DNA of 64,000 bases from Thalassobaculum fulvum (GCF_014652915.1 NZ_BMZS01000009.1:248001-312000); one strand, 5' to 3'; numbered from the stretch's first letter, positions 51,194 through 59,700 are shown. Notes: generated by a model not told the origin, from the sequence alone. Translations and numbers: made by a program.

Positions 51194-51213
51194 CCCGCCG
51201 CGCAGCGGCGGGC
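51193..51213 (-). terminator. 9-bp GC hairpin downstream of the NTF2-like gene
   Basis: GCCCGCCGC (51193-51201), loop GCA, GCGGCGGGC (51205-51213), extendable by flanking GGTG/CACC with one bulge. It begins ten bases past the NTF2-like stop on the minus strand, so it may end that transcript. Confidence 0.45.
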
Positions 51214-51222
51214 CACCAAGGA

Positions 51223-51630
51223 CTACTGCAGGCGGCCGCGCTGCGGCGGCGGGTCGTCGAACTGCGGCTTCTCGGCGACCGGCGACGCCTGGTGATGGAT
51301 CAGCTTCCAGCCGCGGGCGTCGAGCGCGAACAGGTTGGAGGCGACCAGGGTGCCTTCCTCGATCAGCTCGTAGCAGTACACCTGCGCGAAGTCGCCGTAG
51401 AGCAGGACCCGCGGCTGCCGGCATTCGATCGCCGGCGAGGCCGGGTTGCCGAACAGCCCGATCCAGCTGTCCATCACCGCTTCGCGGCCGAACAGCGGCT
51501 GCCAGCCCGGGTGGATGCACGACACCGGCAGGTGCCGCGACCACAGCTCGTCCATGCCCTTGAGGTCCTTGAGAGCGAAGGCGAGGTAGAACGCCTCGTT
51601 GGCGAACAGTACGGCCGCTTCCTGGCTCAT
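51223..51630 (-). CDS. NTF2-like (SnoaL/DUF4440-type) small protein
   Basis: A 135-residue cone-fold protein: helix-rich start (AVLFANEAFYLAFALKDLKGMDELWS), then SCIHPGWQPLFGREAVMDSWIGLF, and a curved sheet (RVLLYGDFAQVYCYELIEEGTLVASNLFAL...GWKLIHHQASPV). This is the nuclear-transport-factor-2 superfamily pattern of YybH/SnoaL-like proteins, possibly a small-molecule-binding or isomerase domain. Start ATG at 51630 has GAGAGGAAG upstream, better than the earlier in-frame residues. The tail is Pro/Gln-rich. Function unknown. Confidence 0.8.
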   Translation of the reverse strand: MSQEAAVLFANEAFYLAFALKDLKGMDELWSRHLPVSCIHPGWQPLFGREAVMDSWIGLFGNPASPAIECRQPRVLLYGDFAQVYCYELIEEGTLVASNLFALDARGWKLIHHQASPVAEKPQFDDPPPQRGRLQ

Positions 51631-51731
51631 CCGCTTCCTCTCGCCCGGTGGCCGCGCCCCGCGTCGGCTCCGGTGGCGGGACGCTAGCACGTTCCGGGAG
51701 AAGCGTCAGTCGGCACCATTGCCGGGCCGCG

Positions 51732-52595
51732 TCAGCCGGCGACCGGCGGCGGCGCCCAGCCGCGGACCCCGGGGTCGATCCGGAACAGGTCGCCGGCCTG
51801 CGGGTGCGCGGTCCGGTCGAGGCCGATGGCGGCCGTAGTCACCACCAGCCGGTCGAGGCCGGGGCCGGCGAACGCGCATTTCGTGACCTGCGGGGCCGGC
51901 AGGGCGATCGCCCGGTCGCGGCCGCCGTCGGCGCGGAACCGGGTGATCCGGCCGCCGCCCCAGTGGCAGACCCACAGCCCGCCCTCGGCGTCGGTCGCCA
52001 TGCCGTCGGGGTAGCCGTCGCCGTCGCCGAACCGCACGAAGGCGCGCCGGTTCGACAGCGTGCCGTCGGCCGACAGGTCGAACGCCCAGACCGTCCGGCC
52101 GACGGTGTCGGTGTGGTACAGGGTGGCGCCGTCGGGCGAGACCGCCGGCCCGTTGGTGACGACGTAGGGGCCGTCCTGCGGGCTGGCCGACGGGCCGTCG
52201 GGGGCGAGCCGCCACAGCCGGCCGGTCGGCCCGGCCTCGGAATCGTCCATGCTGCCGAACCACAGCCGGCCGACAGTGTCGGTGGTGGCGTCGTTCAGCC
52301 GGTTGTCGGGCCGGTCGGCGTCGACCGCCAGCCACGGCCTCGGATCGGATCCGGGCGTCCACAGCGCCAGCCCGGACTTGAGGCCGAGCACGAAGCCGCC
52401 AGCCGCGCGCGGCACCACGAAGCCGACCCGCTCGGGCATCGGCCAGCTTGTCGTCGCGCCGTCCGACCAGCGCCAGCGGTGCACCGCCGGCTTCTTGATG
52501 TCGACGAACCACACGCAGCCGTCGGCCGGGTTCCACAGCGCCCCCTCACCGAGGACGGCGCCGAGCGGCCAGACGGTCTCGACCGCCGCGGGCAT
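51732..52595 (-). CDS. SMP-30/gluconolactonase family protein
   Basis: A 287-residue six-bladed beta-propeller lactonase. Metal/active-site residues are in GEGALWNP (Glu17), RLNDATTD (Asn), YVVTNGPAVSPDG (Asn) and DGYPDGMATDAEGG (Asp). It hydrolyses a sugar lactone to the aldonic acid. It is the last gene of a four-gene operon, four bases after the SDR stop. In the pathway it would follow sugar oxidation by the SDR and precede dehydration. Confidence 0.88.
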   Translation of the reverse strand: MPAAVETVWPLGAVLGEGALWNPADGCVWFVDIKKPAVHRWRWSDGATTSWPMPERVGFVVPRAAGGFVLGLKSGLALWTPGSDPRPWLAVDADRPDNRLNDATTDTVGRLWFGSMDDSEAGPTGRLWRLAPDGPSASPQDGPYVVTNGPAVSPDGATLYHTDTVGRTVWAFDLSADGTLSNRRAFVRFGDGDGYPDGMATDAEGGLWVCHWGGGRITRFRADGGRDRAIALPAPQVTKCAFAGPGLDRLVVTTAAIGLDRTAHPQAGDLFRIDPGVRGWAPPPVAG

Positions 52596-52599
52596 CGCC

Positions 52600-53355
52600 T
52601 CAGTAGGTCCCGCGGCCGCCCGAGCAGTCGAACACCGCGCCGGTCGAGAAGCTGGCCTCCTCCGACGCCAGCCAGGTCACCAGGGCGGCGATCTCCTCGA
52701 CCAGGCCGAACCGGCCCATCGGGATCTTGCTCAGCATGAACTGGGTGAACTCCGGGGTCATCTGGTCGAAGATGTCGGTCTTCACCGCCGCCGGGGTGAC
52801 GCAGTTCACGGTGATCGGGGTGTCGGCCAATTCCTTGCCGAGCGACTTGGTCAGCCCGATCACCCCGGCCTTGGCGGCCGAGTAGGCCGGCGCCTTCGGG
52901 TTGCCTTCCTTGCCGGCGATCGAGGCGATGTTGACGATCCGGCCGTAGTTGCGCGCCCGCATGTAGGGCACGACTGCCCGGCAGCACAGGAACACGCCGG
53001 TCAGGTCGATGTCGATGACCCGGCGCCAGGCGTCGACCGGGTACTCCCAGGTGGTGGTGTTCGGGCCGGTGATGCCGGCCGAGGCGACCAGGATGTCGAT
53101 CCGGCCGAACTCGCGCTCGACCTCGGCCGCGGCCCGGTCCACCGCCTTGTCGTCGGTCACGTCGACCACGGCGGTGTGGATCCGCTCGTCGGGCAGGCCG
53201 AGCGCCGCCTTGCTCTCGTCCAGCTTGGCGCCGTCGGCGTCCCACAGGCTGACCGACCCGCCGCTCGCCGCGATGCGCTGGGCGATGCCGAGGCCGATGC
53301 CGCGCGCGCCGCCGGTGATGATGGCGCTGCGGCCGGAGAAGTCGTAGGCGACCAT
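52600..53355 (-). CDS. Classical SDR sugar/hydroxyacid dehydrogenase
   Basis: The 251-residue SDR has ITGGARGIGLGIA (13-25), the ASAG motif (91-94), Ser145 in NIASIAG and Tyr158-xxx-Lys162 (YSAAK). The usual active-site Asn is replaced by Asp in DIDLTGVF. It resembles L-rhamnose/L-fucose/galactose 1-dehydrogenases that make sugar lactones, in keeping with the lactonase next to it, but 2-keto-3-deoxy-acid dehydrogenases have the same fold. Its start follows the XylX-like stop by 14 bases. Confidence 0.87.
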   Translation of the reverse strand: MVAYDFSGRSAIITGGARGIGLGIAQRIAASGGSVSLWDADGAKLDESKAALGLPDERIHTAVVDVTDDKAVDRAAAEVEREFGRIDILVASAGITGPNTTTWEYPVDAWRRVIDIDLTGVFLCCRAVVPYMRARNYGRIVNIASIAGKEGNPKAPAYSAAKAGVIGLTKSLGKELADTPITVNCVTPAAVKTDIFDQMTPEFTQFMLSKIPMGRFGLVEEIAALVTWLASEEASFSTGAVFDCSGGRGTY

Positions 53356-53369
53356 TGGAAGTCTTCCTC

Positions 53370-54548
53370 TCAGATCAGGCCGCGGCGGGCCAGGTTCCGC
53401 ATCAGCGCGCCGGCGCCGAAGGTCCAGGGCGGGATCCGGTCGGCCCGGCCGACCCGGTTGACCAGCGCGCCGAGCCTGGCCGAGCGGATCGTCACCACGT
53501 CGCCGAGCTTGTGGGTGAAGCCCTGGCCGGGGGCGTCGCGATCCTTGGTCGGGGCGAACAGGGTGCCGGTCATCAGCACCAGCCCGTCCGGGTACTGGTG
53601 GTGCGGGCCGATGGCGTGGGCGGCCAGGTCGGCGACGTCGCGGCTGATCCGCTTCATCGACGAATGGCCGTCGAGCACGAACCCGTCCTCGCCCTCGACC
53701 CGCAGGTCGAGCTCGGCACTGCGGACGTCGTCCAGGCCGAAGCCGTCGTCGAACAGCCGGATGAACGGGCCGAGCGCGGCCGAGCCGTTGTTGTCCTTGG
53801 CCTTGCCGAGCAGCAGGGCGCTGCGGCCCTCGACGTCGCGCAGGTTGACGTCGTTGCCGAGGGTGGCGCCGGCGATCCGGCCGTCGGCGGCGATCGCCAG
53901 TACGACCTCGGGTTCGGGATTGTTCCACGACGAGATCGGGTGCAGGCCGACCTCGGCGCCGACCCCGACCCCGGCCAGCGGCGGCGCCTTGGTGAACACC
54001 TCGGCGTCCGGCCCGATCCCGACCTCGAGGTACTGCGACCACATGCCCCGCTCGATCAGGGCGTCCTTGAGCTGCATGGCCTCGTCGGAGCCGGGCACGA
54101 TCTTCGACAGGTCGAGGCCGATCTGGCCGACGATCTCGCCGCGGATGGCGTCGGCGGCCGAGGCGTCGCCCTTGGCCTTCTCCTCGATCACCCGCTCCAG
54201 CATGCTCTCGGCGAAGGTCACGCCGCAGGCCTTGATCGCCTGCAGGTCCGACGGGCAAAGCAGCCAGGGCTTCGACGGGTCGCGCCGGTCGTGGGCGGAG
54301 TTGGCGAGGATCTCGCCGACCGTCCCGACCTCCTCGCCGGCCGCGTCGCGCGCCAATGCCGCCGCGTCCGGGCGGTTGATCAGCTCGGAGACGGTCGGGA
54401 CGGCGGCGCTGATATCGACCACCCGGTCGCCGCGCAGGGCGACGACCGACGGACCGTCGGCATCGGGCCGCCAGACCCGGCCGACCAGGGTGGCCTGCCG
54501 CCGGTCCTCCGGCAGGCAGGCCTCCACGGTGAGGTTCAGCTCGGCCAT
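53370..54548 (-). CDS. FAH-family 2-keto-3-deoxy-sugar-acid dehydratase (XylX-like)
   Basis: A 392-residue fumarylacetoacetate hydrolase-fold protein of the long subfamily that includes Caulobacter XylX (2-keto-3-deoxy-xylonate dehydratase). Landmarks are PSDLQAIKACGVTFAESMLERV, SSWNNPEPEVVLA, LGNDVNLRDVEGRSALLLGKAKDNNGSAALGPFIRLFD and GLVLMTGTLFAPTKDRD, carrying the metal-binding Glu/Asp residues. It probably acts on a 2-keto-3-deoxy sugar acid. Start at 54548; six bases separate it from the preceding FAH gene. The exact sugar is inferred only from family. Confidence 0.8.
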   Translation of the reverse strand: MAELNLTVEACLPEDRRQATLVGRVWRPDADGPSVVALRGDRVVDISAAVPTVSELINRPDAAALARDAAGEEVGTVGEILANSAHDRRDPSKPWLLCPSDLQAIKACGVTFAESMLERVIEEKAKGDASAADAIRGEIVGQIGLDLSKIVPGSDEAMQLKDALIERGMWSQYLEVGIGPDAEVFTKAPPLAGVGVGAEVGLHPISSWNNPEPEVVLAIAADGRIAGATLGNDVNLRDVEGRSALLLGKAKDNNGSAALGPFIRLFDDGFGLDDVRSAELDLRVEGEDGFVLDGHSSMKRISRDVADLAAHAIGPHHQYPDGLVLMTGTLFAPTKDRDAPGQGFTHKLGDVVTIRSARLGALVNRVGRADRIPPWTFGAGALMRNLARRGLI

Positions 54549-54553
54549 CGCCG

Positions 54554-55399
54554 TCAGTCGGCGACCAGCTTCTGGGTCTGCTCGCCGAGCCCGGCGATGC
54601 CGAGATGCATCTCGTCGCCCGGCTTCAGGAACACCGGCTCCGGCTTGATGCCGAGGCCGACGCCCGGCGGCGTGCCGGTCATGATCACGTCGCCCGGATG
54701 CAGGCTGAACATCTGGCTGAGGTAGTGGATGATGTGCGCGACCGGGAAGATCATGGTCTTGGTGTTGCCGGTCTGCATCCGCTTGCCGTTGACGTCGCAG
54801 AACATGTCCAGGTCCTGCGGGTCGGCGACCTCGTCGGCGGTGACCAGCCACGGGCCGATCGGACCGAAGGTGTCGCACGACTTGCCCTTGGTCCACTGAC
54901 CGCCGCGCTCGGCCTGGAACTCGCGCTCCGAGACGTCGTTGGCGACACAGTAGCCGGCCACGTAGCTCAGCGCGTCGGCCTCGGAGACGTACTTGGCGGT
55001 CTTGCCGATGACCACGCCGAGTTCGACCTCCCAGTCGGTCTTCTTCGATGCGCGCGGGATCCGGACCTCGTCGTTCGGACCCTGCACGGCGCTGGTCGCC
55101 TTCATGAAGACGATCGGCTCCTTCGGGATCGCCGCACCGGTCTCGGCGGCGTGGTCGGAGTAGTTCAGGCCGATGCAGATGACCTTGCCGATGCCGCCGA
55201 CGCAGGCGCCGATGCGCGGGCTGCCGTCGACCTTCGGCAGGCTCTCGGGGTCGACGCCCTTCAGCTTGGCGAGGCCGCCGGCCGCCAGGGTGGCGGAATC
55301 GATGTCGGAGATCACGCCCGACAGGTCGCGGATCGCGCCCGCGGCGTCGAGCACGCCCGGCTTCTCCTGGCCGCGCGGGCCATAGCGCAGCAGCTTCAT
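54554..55399 (-). CDS. FAH-family hydrolase (2,4-diketo-3-deoxy-fuconate hydrolase-like)
   Basis: The 281-residue protein begins MKLLRYGPRGQEKPGVLDA and has the FAH active-site features CIGLNYSDHAAETG, DWEVELGVVIG (metal Glu pair), ANDVSEREFQ and DVIMTGTPPGVGLG. Members cleave C-C bonds of diketo-deoxy acids or similar (for example FucH-type or ureidoglycolate lyase-like). As first gene of the operon it may set the pathway's end reaction (pyruvate plus lactate/glycolate). Ribosome site GGGGGAAAC precedes ATG at 55399. Confidence 0.82.
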   Translation of the reverse strand: MKLLRYGPRGQEKPGVLDAAGAIRDLSGVISDIDSATLAAGGLAKLKGVDPESLPKVDGSPRIGACVGGIGKVICIGLNYSDHAAETGAAIPKEPIVFMKATSAVQGPNDEVRIPRASKKTDWEVELGVVIGKTAKYVSEADALSYVAGYCVANDVSEREFQAERGGQWTKGKSCDTFGPIGPWLVTADEVADPQDLDMFCDVNGKRMQTGNTKTMIFPVAHIIHYLSQMFSLHPGDVIMTGTPPGVGLGIKPEPVFLKPGDEMHLGIAGLGEQTQKLVAD

Positions 55400-55619
55400 G
55401 GTGTTTCCCCCTGATTGCAGGTGTCTTGCACGGATCGCCGGGGGCCGCGGGCGCGGACCGGCAGGTCGCGCCGAGCCTCGCAAGCGGGGGGATTTTCGTC
55501 AAGCCGCGGAAGCGGGTCGGGCGGCGCCGGGTTCTCAGGTAATCATACGGATCGCCCGCCGCCGCTCGGCGCGGCCCGGGCGCCGTGTCGGCTGCCCGGA
55601 CCGGAGCCGGCTGTCGTGC

Positions 55620-56033
55620 TCAGCCCCTGGTCGCGGTCGGCACGGTCGGAACCGAAGCCGCCGACGGCGCGTCCATGTCCGCCAGCCGGTCAGCACACAG
55701 CTGGGCTGCGCCGGCCACCACCCCATCCACGCCGGCCAGCGTCACCCAGCCGCCCTTGGCGATGAAGTCGTCGCGCGACCAGGACTGTTCCTTCTTCAAT
55801 TTTGCCAGAGAGGTCGCGAAACCGTCGCTGCTCTTGAAGTTTGCGACGCAGATGTCGGCGGCGAGCTGCATGCGGCCTTCGGTGCGGGCGCTGTCGGCCA
55901 TCTTGGTCGCCGTGCCGTTGGTCATCCAGCCGCCGACCGTGAAGCCGAGAACCATCGTGAGCACCGCGCAACCGGCGCAGGTCCAGAACCACAGTGTTTT
56001 CGAGGGTTGGAAATCATTCCACTTGCTGAACAT
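55620..56033 (-). CDS. Conserved alphaproteobacterial membrane-anchored protein of unknown function
   Basis: A 137-residue protein with a single N-terminal helix (residues ~14-37, LWFWTCAGCAVLTMVLGFTVGGW) and a soluble domain rich in Ala/Asp: RMQLAADICVANFKSS, LKKEQSWSRDDFIAKGGWVTLAG, AAQLCADRLADMD. Cys at 'DICV' and 'QLCA' might pair outside the membrane. I recall similar unnamed proteins in Rhizobiales and Rhodospirillales but know no function. The upstream region is strikingly AT-rich. Confidence 0.65.
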   Translation of the reverse strand: MFSKWNDFQPSKTLWFWTCAGCAVLTMVLGFTVGGWMTNGTATKMADSARTEGRMQLAADICVANFKSSDGFATSLAKLKKEQSWSRDDFIAKGGWVTLAGVDGVVAGAAQLCADRLADMDAPSAASVPTVPTATRG

Positions 56034-56360
56034 CGGTGTGTCTCCTTCGTGAATATAATTTGTGATTTAGTGCGTTCTCGAGGCTATCAATAACAGACAT
56101 TGTTCTGGAAGTCGAATTATAGAAAAAGTAAAAACAAAAGTATCGGAAATTTAGTGTTTGAATTCAGCGTGATGGATTGGGAAATATTTTTTTGGGACAA
56201 TTTTGACCGATGGCGGCAGGGACGGAGATAACGCGGTCGATCGGCGGTGAATACGGCCGGCTGAACCCGTTCGGATCCACGAATTCCACACGAAACGAGC
56301 GCTGGCCTGCCGTGGCTCGGGCGATATGATCGCATTGGGCGATCATTGATCGGGGTGGCG
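56034..56360. other. 327-base divergent intergenic region, AT-rich
   Basis: It separates the minus-strand membrane protein and the plus-strand MDR oxidoreductase. By hand count about 65 of the 180 bases 56041-56220 are G/C, against roughly two thirds in the coding sequence around it. Two short minus-strand frames (56117-56374, 56164-56346) lack family features and are not called. The final part contains a perfect palindrome at 56326-56346. No RNA gene is recognised. Confidence 0.6.
56326..56346. promoter_or_regulatory. Operator-like palindrome before the MDR-DgoK operon
   Basis: ATGATCGC (56326-56333), spacer ATTGG, GCGATCAT (56339-56346): perfect 8-bp arms, ending 14 bases before the ATG. 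The core TGATC-N9-GATCA equals that of the site at 32758-32778, hinting at one regulator for both operons. Its position near the start codon would suit repression. Confidence 0.45.
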
Positions 56361-57377
56361 ATGACCGACGACAATCTTCACGTTCTCCTGCGCGCCCGGC
56401 CGGCTCCGGCGGTCACCGCCGGCCTGTTCGAGCCGGTGGCGGCGCCGATTCCGACGGTCGGCGAGGGGCAGTTCCTGATCCGCGTGGTGTGGCTGTCGCT
56501 GGAGCCGGCAATGCGCGGCTGGATCGCCGAGGCGGCGAACTACTCGAAGCCGGTGCCGCTGGGCACGCCGATGACCGGGTTCACGGTCGGCGAAGTGGTC
56601 GAATCGCGGCACCCGGACTACCCGGTCGGCACCGTCGTGCAGGGCCGGCAGGGCTGGCGGCGCTATGCGGTGTCCGACGGCACCGACATCGACCGCATCG
56701 TCGACCCGGCGGTGGCACCGATCTCGACGGCGGTGTCGGTGCTCGGGATGAACGGCGCCACCGCCTATGTCGGGCTGGTCGACGTCTGCCAGCCGCGGGC
56801 CGGCGAGACCGTGGTGGTGACGACCGCGGCCGGTGCCGTCGGCTCGATGGTCGGGCAGATCGCCAAGCGGCTCGGCTGCCGGGTCGTCGGGGTCGCCGGC
56901 GGGCCGGACAAGGTGCGGGCCTGTCGCGACGAGTTCGGCTACGACGCAGCCATCGACTACAAGGCGACGCAGGATCTCGGGGCGGCGCTCGACGGGGCCT
57001 GCCCGGACGGCGTCGACTGCTTCTTCGACAATGTCGGCGCCGAGCAGTTCGACCGGGTGCTGGAGCGGATCAACGTTGGCGCGAGGATCGCGATCTGCGG
57101 TACCATCGGCATGCCGTCGTTCCCGTTGCCGACCGGACCGCGGCCGAACCGGCAATTGCTGATCAAGCGCGCGCGGATGCAGGGCTTCATCATTCTCGAC
57201 CACTACGATCGCTATGCCGCGATCATCGACCGGCTGACGCAGTGGCACCGGGCCGAGCCGTTCCGCTGGCGCGAGGACGTGACCGACGGGCTCGAGAACG
57301 CCGGCGCCGCACTCGAGCGGCTGCTGGCCGGGCGCAACGCCGGCAAGGCGCTGGTGCGGGTGGGGCCGGACCCATGA
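56361..57377 (+). CDS. Zinc-independent MDR oxidoreductase (CurA/LTB4DH-like)
   Basis: A 338-residue medium-chain NADP-dependent reductase: GEGQFLIRVVWLSLEPAMRGWI, MTGFTVGEVV, TTAAGAVGSMVGQIAKRLGCRVVG (Rossmann) and DCFFDNVGAEQFDRVL, with no zinc-Cys loop. Family members reduce alpha,beta-unsaturated carbonyls or quinones. ATG at 56361 is preferred (CGGGGTGG upstream) over TTG 56346, which lies inside the palindrome. It overlaps the GST gene (ATGA). It may detoxify reactive enones generated in catabolism. Confidence 0.86.
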   Translation: MTDDNLHVLLRARPAPAVTAGLFEPVAAPIPTVGEGQFLIRVVWLSLEPAMRGWIAEAANYSKPVPLGTPMTGFTVGEVVESRHPDYPVGTVVQGRQGWRRYAVSDGTDIDRIVDPAVAPISTAVSVLGMNGATAYVGLVDVCQPRAGETVVVTTAAGAVGSMVGQIAKRLGCRVVGVAGGPDKVRACRDEFGYDAAIDYKATQDLGAALDGACPDGVDCFFDNVGAEQFDRVLERINVGARIAICGTIGMPSFPLPTGPRPNRQLLIKRARMQGFIILDHYDRYAAIIDRLTQWHRAEPFRWREDVTDGLENAGAALERLLAGRNAGKALVRVGPDP

Positions 57378-58081
57378 GCGCCAGGCCGATCCTGTACGAG
57401 CGCGCCGGCGCCGACGGCCTGTGCCCGAGCCCGGTGTGCTGGCGGACCCGGATCGCCCTCGCCCTGAAAGGGGTCGAGGCGGAGCGTCGGCCGATGCGGT
57501 TCGCCGATGTCGAGCAGTTGGCTGCGACCACCGGCAGCCGGACGGTTCCGGTACTGGCGGTCGACGGCAGAATGATCGTCGACTCCAACGCCATCGCCGC
57601 CCATCTCGACACCATGGCGCCGTCCGGCCCGCAGCTGATGGCCGGCGATGCGGCGACCGTCGGCGCCGACCTGGAGCGCGAGCTCGGGGCCCGGATCGGG
57701 CCGCTGGTCGGTGCCGACTTCCTGCGCCGGCTGCTGCCCGAGGACCGGGACTACTTCAAGCAGAGCCGGGAGGCTCGGTACGGCCGCAGCTTCGAGGAAC
57801 TGGAGACGCTGCGGGCGGGCCTCGAGCTCGATCTGGCGTTCTCGCTCGGCCGGCTGGAGCCGCAGCTCGAGGCGAATCGCTACCTCGGCGGCGACGAGAT
57901 CGCCTGGCCGGACATCGTCGTCTACAGCTACGTCGCCTGGATCGCCTTCGCCTCGCCGCGCTCGATGCCGGAACTCGTGAACCCGGTCCGCACCTGGTTC
58001 GAGCGGCACGACGCCGAATGGCGGGCGATCTGCCTCGAGCCCGCGATCCCGGGAGCGCCGGACGCGGAGCCGGCGCCGTGA
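57374..58081 (+). CDS. Glutathione S-transferase family protein
   Basis: The 235-residue protein has the GST thioredoxin-like N-domain (SPVCWRTRIALALKGVEAERRPMRF, then SRTVPVLAVDGRMIVDSNAIAAHLD) and an all-helical C-domain (FLRRLLPEDRDYFKQSREARYG, DEIAWPDIVVYSYVAW). The CxxC-like position is CPSPVC, with a Ser/Cys catalytic candidate near residue 19. It overlaps genes on both sides. Its role may be dehalogenation or conjugation linked to the MDR enzyme. Confidence 0.85.
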   Translation: MSARPILYERAGADGLCPSPVCWRTRIALALKGVEAERRPMRFADVEQLAATTGSRTVPVLAVDGRMIVDSNAIAAHLDTMAPSGPQLMAGDAATVGADLERELGARIGPLVGADFLRRLLPEDRDYFKQSREARYGRSFEELETLRAGLELDLAFSLGRLEPQLEANRYLGGDEIAWPDIVVYSYVAWIAFASPRSMPELVNPVRTWFERHDAEWRAICLEPAIPGAPDAEPAP

Positions 58082-59037
58082 CCGACGCCGCCACGCCGGG
58101 GGGCTCGACCTCGGACATCGCGGCGCTCGGGATCGACTGGGGGACCACGTCGTTCCGGGCCTATCGCCTGGGCCGCGACGGAAGCGTTCTCGAGACGCGG
58201 CGGGCCGAGGCCGGAATCCGGGCGATCGACGACGGCGACTTCGAGGGAGCGTTCGAGCAGCTGGTCGGCGACTGGCTGGACGCCTCGCCCGCGGTGCCGG
58301 TGGTGCTGTCGGGCATGATCGGCAGCCGCCAGGGCTGGCTGGAGGCGCCGTACCTGGCGTGCCCGGCGGCGGTGGCGGACCTGGCGGCGGCGATGGTGCC
58401 GCTCGAGCTGATGCGCGGCCGGCGGGCGTTCCTGGCGCCGGGCCTGTCGACCCGCAGCGCCGAGGCTGTCCCCGACGTGATGCGCGGCGAGGAGGTGCAG
58501 ATCCTGGGCGCGGTCGACCGGCTCGGCGTCGAGCGCGCCACGCTGTGTCTGCCGGGCACGCATTCCAAGTGGGCCCGGGTCGATGCCGGCCGGGTGGTCG
58601 GATTCTCGACCCACATGACCGGCGAGGCGTTCGAGGCGCTGCGCCGGCACACCATCCTGGGAGCGACCATCGAGCACGCCGCCTGGGACGACGCGGCGTT
58701 CCTGTCGGGCATCGACCGTTCGGGCGATCCCGGCGGCCTGCTGCACCATCTGTTCGGGGTCCGGGCAGCCGGGCTGTTCGGCGAGCTCGATCCGGCCCGG
58801 TCCGGGGCGTTCCTGTCGGGGCTGGTGATCGGGCACGAGCTGCGGGCGGCCGCCGGTGCGCCGGGCGGCAATCGGGGCGACGACCCGGTGATCCTGATCG
58901 GCGAGCCGGGGCTGGTGCGGCTGTACGGCCAGGCGCTCGGCCGTCTCGGCGTGGCGTCGCGCGAGGGCCCGCCGGACGCCGCGGCGCGCGGCCTGCACCG
59001 GCTGGCGAAGCACTTGAGCGAGGGCGGAACCCGGTGA
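58078..59037 (+). CDS. dgoK: 2-dehydro-3-deoxygalactonokinase
   Basis: A 319-residue sugar kinase. DgoK signatures: LGIDWGTTSFRAYRLG (residues 17-32), VLSGMIGSRQGWLEAPYL, RGEEVQILGA and CLPGTHSKWARVDAGRVVGF. It phosphorylates 2-keto-3-deoxy-galactonate. The start is GTG at 58078, overlapping the GST stop (GTGA). Immediately followed, with a further GTGA overlap, by DgoA, which confirms the pair. No galactonate dehydratase (dgoD) is present in the window. Confidence 0.92.
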   Translation: MTDAATPGGSTSDIAALGIDWGTTSFRAYRLGRDGSVLETRRAEAGIRAIDDGDFEGAFEQLVGDWLDASPAVPVVLSGMIGSRQGWLEAPYLACPAAVADLAAAMVPLELMRGRRAFLAPGLSTRSAEAVPDVMRGEEVQILGAVDRLGVERATLCLPGTHSKWARVDAGRVVGFSTHMTGEAFEALRRHTILGATIEHAAWDDAAFLSGIDRSGDPGGLLHHLFGVRAAGLFGELDPARSGAFLSGLVIGHELRAAAGAPGGNRGDDPVILIGEPGLVRLYGQALGRLGVASREGPPDAAARGLHRLAKHLSEGGTR

Positions 59038-59675
59038 CCGCGATCTCTCCCTGGATGGAACGGCTGCCGCTGGTGGCGATCCTGCGCGGCGTCGAGCCGG
59101 ACGAGGTCGTCGCGATCGGTGCCGAGTTGGTCGACGTCGGGTTCGCGGTGATCGAGGTACCGCTGAACTCGCCGGAACCGTTCGACAGCATCGGGCGGCT
59201 GGCGGCGGCCTTCGGGGACCGTGCCCTGATCGGGGCGGGAACGGTGCTGACGGCCGCGGCGGTCGACCGGGTGGCGGCGGCCGGCGGCGGGCTGATCGTG
59301 ATGCCGCACGCCGACACCGCGGTGATCCGGGCCGCCAAGCGCGCCGGCCTGTTCGCGGTTCCCGGCTTCGCCACCCCGACCGAGGCGTTCTCCGCCCTCG
59401 ACGCCGGGGCCGACGCGCTCAAGCTGTTCCCGGCCGAGGCGGCGCCGCCGGCGGTGCTGAAGGCGATGCGCGCGGTGCTGCCGCCCGCCGTTCCCGTCCT
59501 GCCGGTCGGCGGCATCCGCCCGGAGACCATGGCCGGGTACTGGGAGGCCGGGGCCGCCGGGTTCGGGCTCGGATCGGCTCTCTACAAACCCGGTGACGCA
59601 CCTGCTACCGTGCGCGCGAAGGCGGTGGCCTTCCGGCAGGCGATCGACGCCCTGCGCGGAAGCATGACGGCCTGA
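59034..59675 (+). CDS. dgoA: 2-dehydro-3-deoxy-6-phosphogalactonate aldolase
   Basis: The 213-residue class I aldolase is a KDPG/KDPGal-type TIM barrel with Glu41 in FAVIEVPLNSP and the Schiff-base Lys130 in ALKLFPAEAA. It cleaves 2-keto-3-deoxy-6-phosphogalactonate to pyruvate and glyceraldehyde 3-phosphate. GTG start with four-base overlap of dgoK. The neighbouring dehydrogenase, 25 bases on, may handle a three-carbon product or another hydroxyacid. Confidence 0.92.
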   Translation: MTAISPWMERLPLVAILRGVEPDEVVAIGAELVDVGFAVIEVPLNSPEPFDSIGRLAAAFGDRALIGAGTVLTAAAVDRVAAAGGGLIVMPHADTAVIRAAKRAGLFAVPGFATPTEAFSALDAGADALKLFPAEAAPPAVLKAMRAVLPPAVPVLPVGGIRPETMAGYWEAGAAGFGLGSALYKPGDAPATVRAKAVAFRQAIDALRGSMTA

Positions 59676-59700
59676 TCGTCTGGTCCTCGGAGGTCGGAGA

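Noticed and set aside
50822-51544. 240-codon minus-strand frame containing RVTEHH repeats
   Set aside because: It overlaps the OmpA gene and the NTF2-like gene in shadow frames; only the tandem DNA repeat makes it look structured.
56117-56374. Short minus-strand frames in the AT-rich region
   Set aside because: No ribosome site, no family features and different composition from genes here.
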